Shown: in pieces, positions 23,419 to 33,020 of the stretch
Layout of the letters: each line of letters opens with the position of its first letter
Numbering within the stretch: the first letter of the stretch is position 1
Source: Phellopilus nigrolimitatus
Lineage: Eukaryota; Basidiomycota; Agaricomycetes; Hymenochaetales; Hymenochaetaceae
Assembly (NCBI GenBank): GCA_021029095.1
Contig: JAJOHG010000285.1
Coordinates: 1 to 33,020, forward strand
Reading direction: 5' to 3'
Length of the DNA: 33,020 nt
Translations under genes and position numbers: made by a program
Notes under the pieces: generated by a model
The model's database searches: none
What the model saw: the letters and a program-made list of their open reading frames with translations, nothing else
Told to the model about the DNA's origin: nothing

Positions 23419-25049
23419 CGTTGCGAACGCACAGGGCCTTCGCGACTAAACCCCGGTTCAAAATGTATATCTTCGCAGACAAGCTAAAGACCGCGTCCGT
23501 GTCGGACGTGCGTAGCCAGATCGAAGCGAAAACTGGACGAAAACAAATGGAACGAGTCCAAATTTGCAATTAGCTTAGAGATCAAAAAATCCTGACGAGT
23601 TGCGACAAGGATATCGGACGTGCATGAACGTGGAGAGGAAAGAGAACGTTTCGTCAACGGTCAGATAGGCAGCTTACTTAGGCGATGCTCTCGCGAGGAG
23701 ACCGGTTGAAATGCCACTGGCTTCCTTTTCCGGCGGATGCAGTATGTAAGCAAGGGCTGGCAAGTTTACTTCCGGTCGCGAGTCTCATCATGATTAGCTA
23801 CTTGTACCGGTCATGTCTTCAACGAAGACACTTCTGCAATTACTCGCCCACACCAGCTTTTTGCGATTCTCCAGACTGCTGTGATGCTTTAGCGAGTTAA
23901 TTCGCACAAACTCCCTGGCCTGCGTCCTGCTTTCCCGGCCTTATATCTTCAACGGATCTCCTTCAGTTGGCCGCTTGACACCAGGAACAAGAGCTCAATT
24001 TAATCAAATTCTCCTCAAAAGCCTACGTTAGTTTCCATCAATAAATCTGCGATCCTGGGCCTGAAACTCCGAAGGAACGTCCACTTAACTGCTACAGCTC
24101 GGAGTTCAAGTCTCCTGCGCAGCACCAACGCTCTATGGTTCATGGCTCTTTGACTCATTTACTTCCACGCATTCCCAGGCCGTTCATGCTCTTGAGGTGG
24201 TAGCAGTAGCTGGCGAGCAAAGACGGAAAGGAAAGGAAAGAAAGGAAAGGAGAGAAAGGAAAGGAAAGGAAAGGAAAGGAAAGGAAAGGAAAGGAAAGAC
24301 TCATCCCGAAGAAAGGGGCTAGTCGTTTGTCTGTTTGGGCTTCGTCAGAGCTCGACTAAAGTTGCTCACTCTCCGCGGTCGTCATGCAAATAATTTGCGA
24401 GCTCGCGAGGCTGGTGCGCCAAGGAACATATGGGATGCAGAATACGCGAACAGCATCCGAACGGTGTTCGCGCCTTCGACATTAAAATCGACGGCATGTG
24501 GCAGAGCACCCGTCTGGACTAAAACGGCTAGCAGGACTCATCATAACTTCCGTGGGCTATCAGAGCTACTCTCTCTGTGTTGCCTATATTTCGACTTACA
24601 GCTATTGTGCTCCATAGTCGGAGTTGAAGAAAAACTAGATCTCTGAGAAATAGAAGAGTCTTTCCTTCGAGGTCTCGCCGCAGGGTCATATACGTAGGCT
24701 GGATTAAAACGCCTCCTATTGCAGTTTACTTATACTCGCATCATGGCTGCGAGTCTCTGTCGGGCCCATGAAGGCAACGTACGCCATCTGAGTGCGCTGT
24801 TATTTTTTATCGCGAAGAGTTATACAGCGTTAAAACCGAGTCGGCGCTAGTCACTATGGAAAGTGTTTTGTATCATGAAAGGTGCTATACATACATATGT
24901 TAGTGTTATGCTCTACGCGTTACTTCTGCAAATAATACAAAAAAGAAACATCATACAAGTAAGACAGATGCGAAGACTCGTCAACGGTTATCGTAAATGG
25001 TCAGATACAAAAAGCGAACCAAAGAAAAAGAAAGAAAAAAGGAAGAGAT
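23419..25049. other. intergenic upstream of the kinase
   Basis: About 1.6 kb between the kinase start and the 3' end of the intact F-box gene. It contains a GGAAA microsatellite (listed separately). Short frames at 23685-23900, 24335-24646 and 24863-25090 have no recognisable domain. No RNA gene was seen. Confidence 0.45.
24226..24299 (+). repeat. (GGAAA)n microsatellite
   Basis: Purine-only array of GGAAA units, slightly irregular in its first third (GAAAGAAAGG, GGAGAGAAAGG) and perfect for about nine units afterwards. Strand-asymmetric homopurine DNA of this kind can slip and can form triplex structures. Confidence 0.9.
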
Positions 25050-26821
25050 CTAGCTTCGGCTCGACGTCTTCCAGCCTAACGGCTCGATGATGAGCTGGCC
25101 CACCGAGCGCTGCACCTCCGCCAGCTCCGCCTCGTCGGGCACCGCATAGTTGCGTATCTTGCGCAGGTGCACGCGCTCGAGTCGCGCGCCGCACGCCTCG
25201 CGGAACGCCATGAGCGCCTTCAGCTTCGGCCACACGTGCGGCCACTGCACCATCACCTCGGGCGCGGGCCCGAACGCGAGCACGTCGATGTTCTCCGCGG
25301 CGAACACGAGCGCGGCGAGCCGCGGGCAGAAGACGTTCAGCGCGGGCGCGCCGTGCACGCGCGGCTTGTACTCCGCGTCGGAGTAGCACAGGATGTCGAG
25401 AAGGCCCCACGCGATGCCCAGCGAGTCGTCGGCCGCGCCGAACCCGAATATGACCTCGATTTTTGCGAGCTGCGGGAGCACGGAGAGGAGCGTTGCCCAA
25501 TCGTCCCGGCTTGCGAACTCCTCGCCGGAGATCGGCGTCGGCGACTCGGCGTAGGGCGTAAAGTCAACGAGCAGCTCGGTCGTGTGCAGCCACCCCGCGG
25601 TCGAGAGGATGATGGGCGCTACGTGGCCGAGCTGCAGCGGCTGGCGTCTGGTGCCGTGCATGAGGGTAACGTTGCCATGACATACGCGGCCAGACGACGT
25701 CATCGCTGCGGAGTGCAGCATGAGATCACGGCCACAGGTATTGATTGTTAGAGAGCGAGACACGATGGTCTTCGACGAGGAGGCAGGGATGAGAATGTTG
25801 GGCAGGTTGTTGTCGACGATATGGCAAACTATGTTCCAAGTTAACTGTTCCTCCGACGGAAGCTCGACGTAAGATGTAAAGGCCGAGCACTGAAGGGCAT
25901 CCATCTCGAGGACCAAATGGACGAGAGAACGCAGGGCAACTGGCTGCAAAGGATTTCCGCTGTCCTCGCGGACAACAGGCCCAACGTTCATCAGAAAGAG
26001 CTCTTTGAGGTCCGGGCATCGGCCCAAAACCGCGAGCAACTGCCCTATGCTCGGCTGGAAGGGAGACGGGTTGTGACTGCCCACTGTCAGATGAGTCAGA
26101 TTAGATAACACCGGGGACTCGCACGGGACGATCCACTGGTCAAGACAGACGCTTCGGAGGCGCGGCATCTCGTTCCTGACCAGGTTCCCGCTCATCGTTT
26201 CCACGTCCCTGCTGACGCCCTCCAGGCGAAGCTCCTCAACGAGGGGGAACGATGTGCACCCGATATTCTCAATATCATTGATGATGCCTCTCGAGATGGA
26301 GATGTTCAACTTTTGTGCTCGTGAGAGGTGGGGGTCCAGCCGTCGGATGCTCTCCGAGATGTCTTCACTGAAGCCTTGGCGCCTCCACCAATTATAGGTC
26401 TTGATAGACACCGTGATCGGCGCGGCCTTCGACAGCTCCAGGAGCTTGGTCACAGCGAGCGAGCCCTTGTTCGTGTCTATGTCGTTCCACAGAGCGGGAC
26501 ACGAGAAGGCGACGTCGTACCACTGCCGGCAGACCTCCGTGATGTATATCCATGGGGGCGCGCTCCGTTTGTCGAATGAAAATTTGGGCGGGATGTAATA
26601 TGACGCTTTGAGCAGGACAAATATAGCGCTGAGAATCTCAGGAGAAAGCGAGGCGATAGAAGCCTCGGGGCGGTGAAGAGAGCTCTGTAAAAAGAGACGA
26701 ACGTTTAAATTGAGTACGGATGCGACGAACGAGCAAAACTCAGGCTTCCTACCGGAATGAGTTGAGATGATGATCCACGACGGCTGCTACAACATGAGCG
26801 CTGGTGGTATACCGTATCCAT
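25050..26821 (-). CDS. F-box/leucine-rich-repeat-like protein, intact copy
   Basis: Two exons, 26821-26753 and 26684-25050, joined by a 68-nt GT-AG intron, give 567 residues. After a short Ser-rich lead, residues about 30-95 hold the F-box: SLSPEILSAIFVLLK ... WIYITEVCRQWYDVAFSCPALWNDI. The rest is a long LRR-like domain with repeated LxxLxLxx strands (FPLVEELRLEGVS, MPRLRSVCLDQW, CPDLKELFLMNVG) and the family's C-terminal block FCPRLAALVFAAENIDVLAFGP ... FREACGARLERVHLRKI. The F-box should bind Skp1 and the LRR part a substrate for SCF ubiquitination; the target is unknown. Such families are strongly expanded in Agaricomycetes. The last 700 bp are much more GC-rich than the flanks. Exon 1 rests only on frame and splice signals; the other family members begin differently. 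Confidence 0.8.
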
Positions 26822-27860
26822 GTTGCCGGATGCTGTTACAAAGTTCGGACTTGATGGTAGGAGGGAAAGGGAGAGAGAGTCACGTACGGTTTATGAATGA
26901 GCGAACGAGGGAAACACAAGCTCCGACTGCGTGGTGTCGGGTGGGGACCGGCTGTGCGGAGTGTGGGGTACGGTGGGGGTTCGGCAGTGCAGCCGCGGGC
27001 GGAGCTTATCTGTGCGGCTTGATCGGCATCGGCATTGTCTCGGATTTGCGACCGCTTCCGGATGAGCCTCTGCAATTTGTGGCTCGTTAAATGTCTTGCC
27101 ACTCGATTTGACTCGATTCGACTTCGAAGTATTGATAGATAATATTCAGGTAGCGATGCATTAGATACACGCCTTATATTGTTCAAAGGAAGGAGACGTC
27201 CAGCGAACATAGACGGTTCGGATCTCGCCCACAAGGCATGTCCGGTCCACGCCCTCCCCATGCCTTCGAAACTAGTAGAAGCTATAATGCGCTGTGTCCG
27301 AGGCGAATCAATTTCCGGCCTTTCGGCCATATCACAACTTCTCGAGAAACAAGAAGCAAAAATGAAAAGTTTCGGTCAAAATACAGGTTCTCTCTATACA
27401 CATTCCCTACTCGCACGCAGCGATATGTAGACGCTGGAAATTGTGTTGTCTTTCGTGAGCGCTTCTTCGACCCTGCCGATCGCCCGATCCGCGTCGGAGA
27501 CGATCACTGCTAAAACCCTTCTGCGTAGAAACAGGCTAATCATCCGCAGCTATCGAAGTCGAGCTAACACCGCAACACCGCATGTCGTCAAGAAATTTCA
27601 CGCTGAAGCAGCGGAGGTCGCAACGTCCAATATCACCGAAACATGTTGTCTGTCATTTGAGAAACTTCGTAATGTCTAATGGGAACGTCTATAGCTAAGA
27701 GATATATGTACTTTGTGCCTGCGTAAGTTTTTTTCTTTCTTCTTACAGATGTGCGTAGCTCTAAATAACGTGTCGCATCGCAGGTCGTGAAATCATAGAT
27801 TTTGGAGAACCCGGAAAAAAAAATGCTTCAGAGAAAACCCGACGTAAGTAGGAAAAACGA
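26822..27860. other. intergenic, no supported gene
   Basis: About 1.0 kb between the F-box gene start and the ABC transporter stop codon. It holds the F-box promoter and, at its right end, the transporter 3' UTR. Frames at 26767-27090, 26836-27330, 27179-27430 and 27443-27679 lack any known domain or consistent splice structure. Confidence 0.45.
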
Positions 27861-30800
27861 TTATCGTTTGGCGAAACGCAGGAAGCGGGATGCAACTAGA
27901 GGACGAGGGTCAGAAATGGGTACTCTGAAGGGCAGAGGATAGAGGTGAACTTACTGATCGTCACAATCACATTGAAGACTGTAGCAGGATAAAACGCCAG
28001 TTAGCAATCCAGGCGACCGGACGGACAACTTATAAATACGCACTGAAATATGCGAAGAGTATCCACGCGTCCCTCCAGCGGTCGTCGAAGCTGATGTTGA
28101 GCGGCTCGTAGAACTCGTCGCCGACCTTGTACTGGCAGTACTGGCACGCCGTCGTCGCGTTCGGGTTGTTCAAATACCCGCCGAACGCGTCGACGAACTC
28201 GCCCGCCCACGTCTGGCAGCTCTGGCCAGTGGGCGGGTCGAAAACCGCGAACTCGTCGTCCTTGCACCTGATGACAAGCCCGCTGTATAACAGAATCGGC
28301 CTGTCAGTGGTTTACGCTTTTCGGTGAGAGAGAATGCACGCACTGAAGCTCGGTCGACAGCATGGCGGACAGCAGGCGCGTGTACGGCGTGAGCTGGTAG
28401 AGCCACGAGCGCCAGAACTTCGCCATGGTGGGGAAGGGGATTGTAACACCTGCGAAGGTCGTGAGCACTAAAGCGAGGAAAGGGTTGAACAGGACGGCGA
28501 TCTTTCAAAGCTGCTTTAGTAGATAGCAAAAATGCAGGGTAGACGCAACGGACCTGGACCGAAGGAGAGATCGCGGAGACCAGCTGGCCCAGGGTGACGC
28601 CGAACAGCTCGACGAAAATGACCATCAGGAGCTGGAAGCCTACACCTGCTGTCCCAGCAGATCCTTGGCCGAAGCCCATGGGCCACATTGAGAGAAGCCA
28701 GTACACGAGCGCACAGAGCATCGAGTATGGGAGCTCTCCGATCAGCTGTCCAACGGCGAAGACATACGGAGAGTAGATGCGACTCGACGCCTCTGTTATT
28801 AGAAATGGATCAGCAAAGCAGGAGAAGGTACATTCCAGTAATACATACCTCGAATGAAGGTCCCTAAAGAGATACGTCAGACAATTGTAAATCCAGAAAC
28901 AGTTTTGTACACGTACGTCTGTTATGGATGAACAGCGGCTCAATCTGCGACATCAGAATAGCCGGCAAGACAGAGACCCAGAAACTGAAAAGAAAAAGAA
29001 GAAATCAGTTACTAAGTTCATCAGCGAAGAACAGGAACGACATACATTCCGAAAACCTGTGTTTTTCCCTGATCAGCATTGACCCCAAAATTGCACAAAC
29101 AAATTCAACTCACCCGATATTGAAGGTCTCGGGAACTGGTCCCCAGTCGCAGAAGCGACAAAGACGCGAATATCGAGATGAACGCGTGGACGAAAAGCCG
29201 GGTAAAGACGTAGTCCGGAGAGCGCCACAGAGCCAGGTTGTTTCTCGCGACAACAGTCTTCAGCTGGTATAAGAAAGGCGTCGCGTCTACCAGAAAATGA
29301 AAAAAAAAATGTCAGAAAACAAATGCACATCGACCTTCATAATCAACAAATTTGGGAAACCTACACGTCGCTAGCTTCTTCTTGTCCTGCGGAGGCTTCG
29401 CGAGCGCCTTCGCCTTCATCGCGGCGATCTCCTGCTTGGTCTGCGCGCACTCCGGGGAGTCGAGCCAAACATCCTTCCAGTCGCGGTCGCCGATGCGCGG
29501 GGCGATGCCGGCACCGATCGCCTCGAGCATGTACTCCGCAGGATTCATGTCCACCGGGCAGATCGCGCCGTACCGCGCAAAGTACGAGCGCAAAACGTGC
29601 GAGTCTGTACCAATGTCGCCGAAGTAAACCGTCTCGCCGCCGCGCTCCAGGAGCAATAAACGATCTACAATACATTCGGTTAGAATAGACGAGTAAGAGA
29701 GACGGACGCTAGCTTACCGAAGCTCTCGAATAGAAGTGATGACGGCTGGTGAATCGTGCAAAGGATCGCTGCAGGGCGCATATCAATTAATCATCCTCCT
29801 TAACTTCTGCTATCACACTCACCTTGACCGCTGTCTGCGAGCTTCCTCAAGAATCTAACCAGGTTCCATGCAGACTGACTGTCGAGTCCAGACGTAGGCT
29901 CGTCCAAAAACCTGTCCACGTCAATTAAGTCTCCGCTCCTAAAAACGTACTCAGCATCGCACTCACAAAAGCAGCTCAGGCTTGCTAGCGAGCTCGACAC
30001 CGATGGTTAGGCGCTTGCGCGCTTCCACGCTCAGGCTGAAGACCATCGCATCTGCCATGTCCTGCAGCTCGAGGAGCTCGATCATCTCCTCGACATAGGC
30101 GTCCTTTTCCTCTTTCGAGACCTCAAATGGCTGGCGGAGGTACGCAGAGAAACGCATGGCCTCTCGGATGGTCGCGGTCCCTTCGTGCACATCCATTTGC
30201 TCGGCTGCAAGAAAAAAATAAGTCACCGTCATGTTTTGGATACAAAGAACGATCATTTTTGCTTACCGTAAGCAGTTCCGCGCGCGAAGTCCGAGTCGAG
30301 AGGATGACCGTCGACGAGGATGTCGCCCGAGACGACGCCAATGTTCTTCCGCTGCGCGAGCACGTCTAGACAAGTCGTTTTCCCGGCACCAGAGGCGCCC
30401 ATCAGCGCGGTGAGCGTGCCCGGCTTGACATAGCCCATAACGTCGTGGAGTAGGCGGAGCGAGCCGCCGGCCACGGGAACGTTGTAGTTAAGCTGCTCCC
30501 AGGTAAAAACGCGGCGGTCCGAGAAGTCCTCCTTCTCGTCGGTCACGTACTGCTCCCTCGCGCGCGCGCTGCGATTCCCCTTGTTTGCACGCTGCGCATC
30601 ATTGCGCGCCTTCGTTTCCGCGTCCTCCTTCGCGAAAATCGTGACGCCGGAGTCCGTGCCGGCGTACTGTGGGAAGTACTCGAGCGCGATGAGCTGCGAG
30701 AGCTGGAAGACGATGAAGAAGGCGAGAAGGACGACGAGATTGCGCCGCCAGAGGTCGGAGACGTTGTACTGATATCCGACTTCGATGTACGAACGACCCG

Positions 30801-33020
30801 CGACGACGGCGGAGCCAGCGGTCGAGCCAAAAAGCGTGCACGCCTGGTTGGGGCCGAGGCTTTCTGGGTACTTGTTGAGGATGCCGCCGTTCCGCGGGGT
30901 GATATACGTGCCGTCGCACGAAAGCGACAGACGCATGAACTCATTCTCCATACAGCCTGAGAAGGCGTAGTACAGCGGGTTGATGTACGAGATCCAGAAA
31001 AGCCAGCGTTTCATGTCGAACGTCGGGACGATGTAGCCCGCGTAGCTGATCATGTTCGGCACGAAGAATGTCGCGATGCGGAACGCGCTGTCAAAGTTTG
31101 TGCACAGTAGGCCCATCGTGCGGAAGAAGCCCTGCATCGCGAGGTACGCCACGTACGTGAAAAGGTGGAACGAGAAGAAGCCACCGGCGGTTCCACGACA
31201 AATGCGGCATGAAGTACACAATGACATTGAACACGAAACACGCGCGTTGCGGAGAACGGCAGGTCTGCGAGCGTGTTCGAGAGTGCGACAGCCGCGGGCG
31301 GTAGAAGCCGTACCCCGTCTGCTTGTTGCAGGATCGTGCGCCCGTTCATCATCATCGGCATCTCCATAAACGCATCAAGACAGCTCGTGAGTATTGCAAC
31401 GAAGATGACTGAGCCGCGCGTGAACGCGCCCGCGGACGTCGGCGGCAAGTTGAAGAACGCCGCGCCGATGACGATCGCAAGGATCCACGCGAGCCCGTAG
31501 CTTGTGTAGAGCTGGAAACGGTCTTGGATGCGCAGCTGGAACTGCCGCTTCGTGAGCGCCCCACCTGCCCGAAGAACCCGAGCGTGTACGGGCTCTTTTT
31601 TGAAACGCCACGCTTCTTGTCAGCGGCGACGGCGGCACGGAACGCCTCTTGGTCCTCCTTTTCTGTTTCTTGAGAGATCTTGTACTTTCCAAGTGAGTCG
31701 TGCAGGTTCTGGCCGTGCTTGGATTTGAGGAAGGCAGCCTCGAGCGCCTCCGGCGTGGAGGGAACGCTGTGCTCAGAGAGCCGGGGGCGAATTGACGTTC
31801 GTTCTTGTCCGCTAAAGTTATTCTTAATAAATGCACGGTGTTAAAGTAAAGTAACACGCACTGCATCCGTAAGATAGTCGGCAGTGCTCTGGCGGGGAAG
31901 CTTGTTGTACCCAAGGCTCTCGAAGTACGCGCGCGCCTCCGCCGGAGGACCGTAGAACACTTGGCGACCGGAGTCGACGACCATGACCTTGTCGAACAGA
32001 TTATAGATGCCCTCGCCTGCCTGGTACAGCGTGACGAACACCGTCTGGCCTAGGACATCCGTCATAATGCGCAGACTCTTCACGAAGTCGAGCGCGGTGC
32101 TCGCGTCGAGTCCGCGCGTCGAGTTGTCCCAGCACTGCACATGCGCGCGCGTCGCCATCATCTCCGCGATGCTCACGCGCTTGCGCTCGCCGCCGCTCAC
32201 GCCGCGCACGAATTCGTTGCCTACGAGCGTTCCCTCGGTGTGCTGGATGTTGAGCATCCGGAGCAGCGTCTGCTGCACCTCCGCCGCGAGCGCCTTGCGC
32301 GAGACGCCCGGGAGGCGCGCCTTCGGGCCGGGCGTCTTCGTGGAGAGCGCGAAGGCCAGTGTCTGTGCCACGGTCAGGGTTGCCAAGTGGACGTCGTCTG
32401 AAGGGATTTAACACGGTAATGCGGTTATGAATAGACCCTCTTACCCTCTTCGTTGTACGCGACTTCGCCTCTGTACATTTTGGCCATTTCGCGCGCGTCT
32501 ATCCCCGCATACCTAACATCACCCGAAACGCGTTTGTATTCCCTCCGTTTGTTTGCAATCGTCTTGAGGAATGTTGTGCAACCGGAACCAGGGCAGCCGA
32601 GGACGAGACACATTTCGCCGGGTTTGAGAACACCTGACTGCCTGGAAGACGTCCGGCTTCAATTGCACGGTCGACACGGGGGAAAGAAGAAACTTACTTC
32701 TGTAGAATCTTGCGAGTAGGCGTCGACTTCCTTCTGAAAGGCAGGAGGGGCCCGATCAGCGCAACAAGCCAGATATACGGCAACATGCAGAACTCGATTA
32801 ATGCCTGACCAAAAGTCCTGACATAGAACTTGTGGTCAATACCGCCGTGGACTTCGACCTCGAGGTCCTCCCATGTGACGCCGACATGCTTGTGCTTGAA
32901 GCCAGCCTCGGTGTACCTATCGTTTGACGAGCTCAAGTACTCCTTCAAGTTGAACGGCTGCTCGCTATCAGCGAGCTCAGCCTTCTCCTCGTCGTACACC
33001 TTGAGATCCTTTTCGATAGA
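27861..33020 (-). CDS. PDR-type (ABCG) ABC transporter, 5' end off window, indel cluster in TMD1
   Basis: Full-size pleiotropic drug resistance pump with ABC-TM-ABC-TM order. NBD1 has the degenerate Walker [13 protein letters not shown] (Cys for Lys), signature [13 protein letters not shown] and Walker [13 protein letters not shown], all normal for PDR proteins. NBD2 has [29 protein letters not shown] and [13 protein letters not shown]. Exons: 33020-32698, 32641-32445, 32397 to about 31858, 31811-30267, 30204-29967, 29911-29823, 29768-29718, 29664-29365, 29286-29114, 29056-29046 (11 nt), 28984-28917, 28863-28849 (15 nt), 28792-28554, 28501-28344, 28282-28044, 27978-27955 and 27895-27861. The last ends [10 protein letters not shown]. 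The donor near 31858 is uncertain. Within 31811-30267 the conserved sequence needs six single-base indels (see findings), so the gene is a pseudogene or locally mis-sequenced. It would export toxic compounds at the plasma membrane. Confidence 0.85.

Noticed and set aside
25167..25751. 194-codon plus-strand frame opposite the intact F-box gene
   Set aside because: Low-complexity Arg/Glu/His composition typical of the antisense of GC-rich coding DNA.
27179..27679. Overlapping plus-strand frames as a possible gene between the F-box and ABC genes
   Set aside because: No domain, no consistent intron signals, and the frames overlap one another in different phases.
30543..30944. Ser/Arg-rich minus-strand frame within the PDR transporter
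   Set aside because: It is an alternative frame of the conserved transporter exon ([10 protein letters not shown] ... [14 protein letters not shown]), not a gene.

Overview
This window is nuclear DNA of a filamentous fungus, most likely an Agaricomycete (mushroom-forming basidiomycete). The signs are genes split by many 46-95 nt GT-AG introns, very small internal exons, a lineage-type family of F-box/leucine-rich proteins in several decayed copies, and class I and class II transposons between single-copy housekeeping genes. The species cannot be named from sequence alone. There are no bacterial-style operons.

Layout. 1-3167 (-) is the gag-protease-integrase-start-of-RT part of a Ty1/copia retrotransposon with one uninterrupted frame; its initiator-tRNA-type primer site and LTR-like DNA lie at about 3201-3434, and the rest is off the left edge. 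4663-5917 (+) is a broken F-box gene. 6116-7321 (+) is an intronless protein tyrosine phosphatase with an Asn where the signature loop normally has His. 7354-8189 is a TA-flanked, Tc1/mariner-like non-autonomous element with a second, unrelated TA-flanked element (7439-7703) nested in it. 8902-10042 (-) is a Bmt5-type 25S rRNA methyltransferase, divergent from a RAMP4/SERP1 ER protein gene (10176-10490, +). 10748-12632 (-) is a ten-exon Hat2/RBBP4/Msi1-type histone chaperone. 12944-13850 is a non-autonomous hAT-like element with perfect 8-bp target duplications and dense GGGTCA-type subterminal repeats. 14038-14690 (-) is an F-box relict, 14806-15011 a third TA-flanked MITE, and 15376-18752 (-) the AP-3 delta adaptin gene. 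19205-20806 (+) is a third broken F-box copy. 21247-23418 (-) is a GCK/Ste20-type kinase, 25050-26821 (-) an intact F-box gene, and 27861 to the right edge (-) a PDR-type ABC transporter whose first membrane domain carries a cluster of single-base indels.

The cellular genes form no single pathway: they cover ribosome maturation, ER translocation, chromatin assembly, vesicle sorting, phosphorylation signalling and drug efflux. What ties the window together is its accessory layer: four members of one F-box/LRR family (one intact, three decayed) and four mobile elements from three superfamilies. I found no credible new multi-gene system. The best leads are the well-delimited non-autonomous transposons, the F-box birth-and-death series, the variant phosphatase loop, the indel cluster in the transporter, and two genes whose first coding exon appears to be the bare ATG. 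Exon coordinates were derived by hand; for five multi-exon genes the coding lengths sum to whole codons, which supports them.
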